In this document: in pieces, positions 57,481 through 64,000 of the stretch
Position numbering within the stretch: position 1 is the first letter of the stretch
Layout: the number at the start of each line of letters is the position of its first letter
DNA from: Vanilla planifolia
Lineage: Eukaryota > Streptophyta > Magnoliopsida > Asparagales > Orchidaceae
Reading direction: 5' to 3'
NCBI GenBank assembly: GCA_023846275.1
Contig: CM043871.1
Span: 32,704,578 to 32,768,577 of the forward strand
Length of the DNA: 64,000 bases
Made by a program: the position numbers and the translations under genes
Notes under the pieces: generated by a model
Told to the model about the DNA's origin: nothing
The model's input: the letters and a program-made list of their open reading frames with translations, nothing else
Databases searched by the model: none

Positions 57481-59430
57481 GATTATCGTACTATATTTCA
57501 CTAAATTTTAAAAAAAACTATTTAATACATTTAATTTTTTAGGTATTATATTCTGAGTGATTTATCAAAGAAAAATACTCATGCTTTTATGTTTATTTAT
57601 AAAATGTTTCCAATTTTATAACAAATTAATAATAAAATTTTAAAGTATGAATCTAATTATATTATAAACAAAAGTTAATTATTGGAATGATTATTTTTTT
57701 ATAAGATCATTATTATCTTATTCATATTCTTCAATAGTATAATAAATATAATTAAACCAAAAATATGATATAAAATATTATAAAATTAGATTAAAGTAAG
57801 TAATACAATATCATAATTAAGTGTATAATAATAGTTTGAAAAATACAAAAGCAAAAACTAAATTTTGCGATGATTCTTAAACTAATGTCTTGATGCAAAT
57901 TTTGGATTAAAAAATAATAATAATGACTTGTTTAGATAATTTAAGGGGTGAATAATATAAATTAAGAAAAAATAGCTCAACATTTGACAAATCACACCAA
58001 AGGAGAAGACAATAATTAAGGCTCACGAAGGGAGAAGAGAAAGACCTCAAGCAAAGATCATGGGAATCTTTCCAAAAGCATTTTGTGGCTTAATCAAAAA
58101 ACCTACTTTAACACACATCAAAAAAGACTTGAATGAGTCTGAACAAATTCAAGTGAATTGTTCTCAACTAAAATCCAAGGGTGATTTTATACTTGAGCTA
58201 AAGTATGGGTTTAACATAATTGGATCTCACTCTCTTTTTTTTTTACAATAACAATTATAGGTTTTAGGGTTCAATATGAACAAAGGATTGTGTCATATAT
58301 GCCAGCACTTTTCATTTTTTTGGCCTAATATGAAAAAAGGATTGTATCATACTTGACAATGTCTTTTGCTATTTGGGCTATACATAGTGATAGCTCGAGG
58401 CAAGGGCCTACTACTAAATCATTCAATGCATAAGAGCCAACTTTGTTATAGTTAATGGCCATTTGTGGAGTTTCCCTCTAATATCAAAACTTTCAAGTCT
58501 TAATTTGAGTTATCAAGCTAAATCTGGAGAGCCTAACCTATAGTCTTGAACTCTCTTTTGTCAATTCTCATAATCTGACTATTTTTTGATTGATGATGAG
58601 AAATTAATTTTTATGAATTTTTTTTATCTTTAAAGCACATAAATTGTCATAAAAAGATCAAAGTGGATAAAATGACAAGATTTTATAAGAACATTCTAAA
58701 TACACTATCATAAATAGCTAAATTCTTATGAGAACAAAAGTATAATTTCGTAACATCATTAAAATAAAACATCTAAATCAAAACAAAAGCTTCTTTCTTT
58801 TGTACTATTATTTTTTTTGTGATTATTATCTTAACTTTTAAGTCTCATCATTTATGTCAATTCTCATTTCTCTCATTTTCTCTTCTAATCAATTGCTTGT
58901 TACTATATTTCATGAGCTTTGTCAATAATTCTTAAATGTCATATATTTTACTGACATGTTAACATTAATCTACACTTCTGATTACAAAAAAATTATATTG
59001 GAGGTTTGGGTCATGTATTTTTTTTTGTATTGAATGAGCTTTTTGGTTCATTTGATTCGTTTAATAATTTTGTAATAATAAATTTTTATTTATCTATAAA
59101 TATATAAACAATAATCATTGTTTATTAAAGGAGTGACAAAGCATATACTTAATTAAAAAATCTTTTACTAAAATAGTAACCCATCTTGATTACATTTTGC
59201 CTCGCTTGTTTCGAGTGGTAAGAATACATTAAGATTGTTGAAGGTATAACTTATAACTATGATAAATTAATGCTTAGTAAACTATATTTAAAATAAACTA
59301 TTCGAATAAACATAAGATAAAATCGAAATATAATAATCTTAAATATTTAATAATAGTTAAAGATTTTAATTTTTCTATTTAAAAACATATTAATCAATCC
59401 CACAATGGATTTATAATTCTCAATGAAATA
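57481..59430. other. AT-rich intergenic DNA upstream of RPT5
   Basis: About 1.95 kb with frequent stops in all frames. A 63-codon plus-strand frame (58060-58251) shows no recognisable domain. It lies between the RPT5 promoter and the 3' end of the LINE. Confidence 0.55.
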
Positions 59431-59608
59431 TTTTTTTTTGAAACCATGATATAAAATTATATCAAAGGTGGCATTAGCCATACAAGAGACCACAAGTAAG
59501 ATCCTCAAGCGGGATCAAACATGAAATCAGACAGCATGAGTTTGAGTAGGGGCTTGGGGATTGAGTACCCAAGATCCCAGGTGAACTCATTGAAGCATGC
59601 AGCATGAG

Positions 59609-60234
59609 CTACCCAGTCAGCAGGCGTGTTCCCATCTCTGTGAATATGGGAGAACCGGACTGCCTCCAGACCCCTGGAATACTTAAGGGTCTCAGCAAAA
59701 AACCATCCTCAGGGGGATGGGATATCATCTCACAAACCACCTGGACCACTGTCATCGAGTCAGTCTGAATTTTCATAGCCCAGTGAAGGGGAAGGGAACC
59801 CCTAAGCAAGTTAAGGGCCACAAGCATAGCCTAAACCTCTATCATATCAGCGGCCTGAGAGAAAACCCTCTTACCAGCCACCAAGAGCGGCCTTCCTATG
59901 CAATCTCTAACAACCATGCTAAGATCGGCAATGGAATCACCAACTGCAGCATCGCAATTTACCTTTATCCATCCTGTTAGGGGGGAAGCCAACAATGCGT
60001 TACAAGCAAGTCCGAAGAGTTGCAAGGATTCCCGCTGGACAGGGATGAGTAGAAGAGATGTCGACTGAATGCGGTAATCACCACGATCTTGATCATCCAA
60101 AGCAACGAGCATGGCAAGGGCATCGAGTTATTGTGCCTAATCGCGTTCCTCCTTGCCCAAATGTAATACATGGTGGTGGCTAACGTGGCAGCATGCCTCG
60201 CACCATCACCACGACGCGCTGTCGGCGAGCCCAC
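59609..60234 (-). pseudogene. LINE RNase H remnant
   Basis: Successive minus-strand frames read GWIKVNCDAAVGDSIADLSM, VVRDCIGRPLLVAGKRVFSQ, AADMIEV and, after a stop/frameshift, MLVALNLLRGSLPLHWAMKI and QTDSMTVVQVV. These give the Asp, Glu and Asp positions of RNase HI. The order matches the RNase H end of the intron-6 LINE copy, so the two are related. Confidence 0.85.
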
Positions 60235-60822
60235 AAACTGGAGGCCACAAGAACATGCGCGCCCTCGGCATTGCTTTGATCTTCCAAATGCTTCTCATAT
60301 CGTCATCGTGACACCGGCCACCCCGCCTGACGGTCGCCTTAGCATTGCAAACCATATGAGTGTAAATTCGGCCGCTATCGACCCTCGCCATCTCGGTGTG
60401 CAGTTGGAGGAGCACGTCCTGGGTAGACGTCCGAGCTCTCAGAAGGTGCAGGATTCTGTCAGTGAGCCCCTCGCTCGCCCAAGTACGGATGAAATCAATG
60501 TCTCAGTCCCCAGCAGTCTTGATACAATCAGTGACACTCGCCGACCAGTAGATATGCATGTTGACGAAGGACGGTAGCAGCAGGGTGGAAGGATGTCCAT
60601 CCAATTGTCCTTTGTGAAACGCACCGTCCACCCATCACCGATGCGCCAGAAGAAATCGATATTGCCACAGGCATTGCGATGCAGAACCATTTTGCATACA
60701 GAAGAGGCATTCTGGGGAGCTTTTATTAGCGGGTTACTTAACGTGTATTTCCACCTCATAATATCAACCCAGAGGCTCGCCTCGCGACTGAGAATGCGCT
60801 TGCAGTTGCTCATTTGTAGCAC
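60206..60822 (-). pseudogene. LINE region between RT and RNase H (zf-RVT-like)
   Basis: The minus strand reads NASSVCKMVLHRNACGNIDF, FWRIGDGWTVRFTKDNWM and later IWKIKAMPRARMFLWPPVCG, matching the 'WRIGDGxxxxFWxDxW' and 'WKxKxPPRxxxFLWxxxxG' blocks of plant LINE polyproteins. Frames change near 60430. Confidence 0.85.
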
Positions 60823-60930
60823 ACGTTACCAGACGCATAAATCCCAGAGTCCAAGCCCACCAACAGCCTTCGACAAGGTGATACAGTCCCATGGGGCGTA
60901 ATGCATCGTGTTCGCGCAGCTCGTCCCGCG

Positions 60931-62197
60931 CTAGAGGAACCTTCTAACTCTCCTCTCCATGTCATCAAGAACACCAGCAGGCACCGCACAATGCCTCAGG
61001 ACATGGTTGGGAATAGCAGTGAGAATAGAGGAGGCCAAGGAGGCTCTACCTGCAAGCGACAGCGGACTGATATGCCAGTTGACCACCGCAGCATCAATCC
61101 TTTGGACAAGAAAGTTAAGGTCAGCCTTGTTCAGGCGCCTCGCAGCAATGGGGACACCAAGGTAAGTAAGCGTCTGGCCTTGTCCCATATGGAGTTTCCT
61201 CAAGACCATCTTGGCTTTCTTCTTGCTAAACTTCGTGCTGAAATAAACCTTGGATTTCATAAGGTTGACGTGCAACCCAACAGCCTCCCCAAAAGCCCGC
61301 ATGATACTACGTACAGCTCGTGCGTGGCGGGAGCAAACAACAACACATCGTTGTCCGCAAACAGAAGGTGTGAAATCCGTTGCACGTGTTGCCCAGGCCT
61401 AAAACCAAGTAGCTACTTCGTCTCATAGTCCCTCACCAATCTCGAAAGGTATTCAGTGGCCATAATGTAAAGGTAGGGCAAAAACGGACATCCTTGCTGG
61501 AGTCCCCGCTATGCCACCACCCACGGGAGGCGAGAGCCATTAAGAAGGACACCAAATCTCGGAGCACGCAGCGATCCATTCACACCAGACGAGGGGAAAT
61601 CCCATGACCTTCATCATCTCGAGTAGGAAGTCCCAGCGCACGCTATCGTAGGCCTGCTCCAAATCGATCTTCACAGCCATGAGGCCCGAAGCAGCGGTGC
61701 AGGTGTGCATCTTCGAGGCCATCTCCTGTGCAATATAGATGTTATCAGATATGCTCCGCCCGGGGATGAATGCAGCTTGCTCGCACAAGATGAGGTTTGA
61801 CATCAGCGATTTCAGCCTCCCGACCAGAATGCGTGCCACCACCTTTGTAGATGGTGTTGCAGAGGCTGATTGGCCGGAAGTGCTCCGGCCTACACACCCC
61901 CTGTTTCTTCGGGATAAGGACAATGAACGTGTCCTTCCAGTCCTTCGACGGCCTCCGTTCCTCAAAGAAGGCCTGCACGGCGCTAATGACGTCACTGAGC
62001 GTGATGGCCCAATAATCGTGCAGGAACTCCACCGTGATCTCGTCAATGCCCGGGGCTCTGTTCCTCCTGATTCCCCTCATGGCCACGATAATTTCACTTT
62101 CAGTGACCCTACAGCCAAGATCGGATGCCACATCGCCGTCGATGATGCCAGATAGCGAGGATATCTGCAGTAAGGCCACCTGGTCCCACATTGCCAT
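60931..62197 (-). pseudogene. LINE reverse transcriptase (broken)
   Basis: The blocks follow in order on the minus strand: RRNRAPGIDEITVEFLHDYW, FIVLIPKKQGV, FRPISLCNTIYK, then after a frameshift LILCEQAAFIPGRSISDNIY, VKIDLEQAYDSVRWDFL, LQQGCP, HLLFADNDVLLFAPA and finally YLGVPIAARRLNKADLN. The usual catalytic FADD appears as FAD-N-D because of an extra AAC codon at 61350-61352. Stops also occur near 61425. Confidence 0.92.
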
Positions 62198-62373
62198 TTT
62201 CCTTCAAAGTAAGCCAAGAGAACACGCCTAATGCTGTCGGGAGAGTCCACTACCTTGTCATCTTCATCCCTTAGCTGAGTAATCCAATTTGACCGAGCAC
62301 GAGCCGTGGCCGCAGTTGGGAAGAACCTAGTGTTGCTATCTCCAATTTGCGCCCAATGTACTTTAGCGCGCTG

Positions 62374-62601
62374 TCACCACCATTTTTCCTCGTGCTCGCA
62401 GCCGCAGTGGAAGGCTGTGACCATTTGTCCATGCCGCATATGATTATCCTCTGTTAATCCCTCCCGAGACTCCCTTGTCTGAAGTTCATCTATACCTCTT
62501 TCCATCTCCCTGTTCCTGTTAACAAGGCTCCCCACCTCCTCCAGGCTCCATCTCCGCAACGCCATCAGCGAGCGTTTGAATTTGGTCATAATTGCCTCCA
62601 T
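62374..62601 (-). pseudogene. LINE linker between endonuclease and RT
   Basis: It encodes AIMTKFKRSLMALRRWSLEE and ESREGLTEDN, then an altered frame with W-AQ-GDSNTRFF-like residues near 62350-62290. This is the helical linker that precedes RT in plant LINEs. Confidence 0.7.
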
Positions 62602-62682
62602 GTGATTTCCCCCTGCCCGTCTTTGTCATGCACGGTTCACCACCCGGAACGATTGTGGAAAAACTAACCACACGCTTTCAAA

Positions 62683-63403
62683 TTACGGCCTGCCAATGAT
62701 GAGCCACAGATTCCTACCTCCCAGTTCAACCAGCAACGGGCAATGATCTGACCCGAGCCGATAGAGGTGGTGCATATAGCATTCGGGGAAAGCCAACATC
62801 CCTGCAGAGTTCATGAAGACACGGTCTAATCGCTCTAGGATGTACGTGCTGCCCTGCTTCCCATTACACCAGGTAAAACGATCACCGGTGAAGCCCAAGT
62901 CAGCAAGCTGGAGCTCCTGCATAAATTCAACAAACTCTTATTGACCCCCTGTCGTAGATGAATCTCTGCCCGCACCGTTTCTCCTCCTGTGCCATTACAA
63001 GGTTGAGGTCCCCAGTGACAATGAGAGGATCATCCCCACTAGACGAGTGCCGGATGGCTTCCCAGACCTCCCGGTGCTTACGGTGGTCTTTAGGACCATA
63101 AACAATGAAGCAATTGAGCTTACAATCAACACGAGGTCTCACTACGCACGCCACAACATGCGTTGAGGTCTCAACCCAATTTTTCCATAATAGAATGATG
63201 TCAGTCGACATGCCCGCAGAAGGGTGAGCCACGAAGTCTTTGTCCTTCCCAAGGAGCCAATTCTCATCCTGCCGTGAGAAGCTCTGCTCTTTAGTCTTCA
63301 TCAAGGCCACGACTACAGCATTCCCCTTGCGAACCAACCTTTGCAAATATCTTCTCTACTTCCTATTTCTAATGCCTCTGATGTTCCAAACCACGAACCG
63401 CAT
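62683..63403 (-). pseudogene. LINE ORF2 start and apurinic-type endonuclease (broken)
   Basis: An ATG at 63403 starts MRFVVWNIRGIRNRK and is followed by an in-frame TAG near 63358. Further blocks are DIILLWKNWV, FIVYGPKDHRKHREVWEAIR, LIVTGDLNLV and, in a second frame, LADLGFTGDRFTWCNGKQGS, LDRVFMN and LGSDHCPLLVEL. These are the N-terminal WNIRG, GDLN and SDHxP motifs of the exonuclease-endonuclease-phosphatase fold. Confidence 0.92.
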
Positions 63404-63579
63404 CTTGACGTAGAGCTTGTTGTTGATACTCCCATGCATCAGCGCAAATCTCCCTCATAAAGCCTCCGCCATCTTCCTCCTTGATGGCCACTGTGCCCCA
63501 CGAAGCTCAGCCCTGGAGAATTCTCCTATTTTGATTTAGTGGAATGTCCATCTGGACTTGTGGTTATGTCCATCGCCCA

Positions 63580-63990
63580 TTCCTCCTGCAACAAAGGCAA
63601 TTTCCCTTTGTTCCCTCCTACCTGCACCGCATGACTAGTTCCCACAACCTTCATGGGAGGATCAACTAGATTTGTCCGCATCCAGTCCTCGCGGCCCCGA
63701 GGTTGTGAAGCTCACCTTGCCATGTCTCTGCTGCGGTCCGTGGATGGGCTCCTAATGCCGTGGGACATGCTAGCAGCCCCCGACCTTGAATTCTGGGCTG
63801 ACGGCCTTCCGAGGAGGCTGGTTCGCCTTAACTACAGTGCTTCTATGGTCAACCGTGCCCTGTCTCCTACTCCAGGGTTGGACAAGCATCCATGGCCCCA
63901 ATCCATGTGTCTTTTCCTTTGGAGCGAACATGTTCTCCTCCCGCTTCCGAGGGCATCTGACGCCTTCCGCCTTAGTGGACCTCCCATCAC
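63580..63990 (-). pseudogene. LINE ORF1 C-terminal remnant
   Basis: The minus strand encodes MFAPKEKTHGLGPWMLVQPW with downstream Arg-rich residues. It resembles the '(Y)GPWMxV.RR' motif near the end of plant LINE ORF1 (gag-like) proteins. Stops follow. It lies directly 5' of ORF2, as expected, and continues beyond the window. Confidence 0.65.
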
Positions 63991-64000
63991 CAGAGTGCGT

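Larger units (their letters stand above)
59431..64000 (-). mobile_element. long, broken LINE (non-LTR) retrotransposon, 5' end beyond window
   Basis: Read on the minus strand, the order is ORF1 remnant, endonuclease, reverse transcriptase, zf-RVT and RNase H, then a short A-tail (nine A, 59431-59439). This is the structure of plant L1-type LINEs with a C-terminal RNase H. Frameshifts and stops break every domain, so it cannot encode a working protein. Its GC content is well above that of the surrounding DNA, which makes its edges easy to see. The 5' end and the second target-site copy lie outside the window. Confidence 0.93.

Noticed and set aside
58060..58251. 63-codon plus-strand frame upstream of RPT5
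   Set aside because: It has no recognisable domain and lies in AT-rich DNA with frequent stops, so chance is likely.
60170..62231. Several plus-strand open frames of 65-175 codons
   Set aside because: They are antisense to the LINE ORF2. The recognisable LINE motifs are all on the minus strand.

Overview
This is nuclear DNA from a flowering plant. Two intact, spliced housekeeping genes, both on the minus strand, sit in very AT-rich, repeat-filled DNA. The evidence is plant-type genes with canonical GT/AG introns, plant LINE and Ty3/gypsy remnants, and scraps of plastid genes inserted in the nuclear sequence. Single residues in the proteasome subunit look a little more monocot-like, but the species cannot be named from the sequence alone.

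Layout. (1) 1-1250 is the downstream flank of the first gene. (2) 1251-13619 (minus) is a GNOM-type ARF guanine-nucleotide exchange factor of 1447 residues, coded by two exons separated by an intron of about 8.0 kb. (3) 13620-38109 is about 24.5 kb of intergenic DNA. It holds a tiny poly-A retroposition footprint (14.2 kb), a mosaic of plastid fragments (psaA, psbD/psbC, cemA, ycf2; 18.4-19.3 kb), a decayed Ty3/gypsy element with LTRs and an initiator-tRNA-Met primer binding site (20.0-27.3 kb), a plus-strand chromodomain fragment, a further LTR fragment, a plus-strand gag zinc-knuckle remnant, and several tandem repeats and microsatellites. (4) 38110-57349 (minus) is the 26S proteasome ATPase subunit RPT5, with ten exons giving exactly 424 residues. 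Its 1.3 kb of coding sequence is spread over 19.2 kb because introns 3 (7.7 kb) and 6 (6.5 kb) have filled with repeats, including a 5'-truncated LINE with a target-site duplication, a Ty3/gypsy remnant and an internal duplication that copied part of exon 3. (5) 57350-59430 is the AT-rich upstream flank of RPT5. (6) 59431-64000 (minus) is a long, GC-richer but broken LINE with ORF1, endonuclease, reverse transcriptase and RNase H remnants, running off the window end.

The two genes are functionally unrelated: GNOM acts in endosomal trafficking and polar auxin transport, RPT5 in protein degradation. The remaining material is transposable elements and their decay products. I found no evidence of an undescribed biological system. 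The most unusual observations are the chimeric plastid insertion, the partial exon-3 duplication in RPT5 intron 3, and an extra residue splitting the catalytic Asp pair of the LINE reverse transcriptase.
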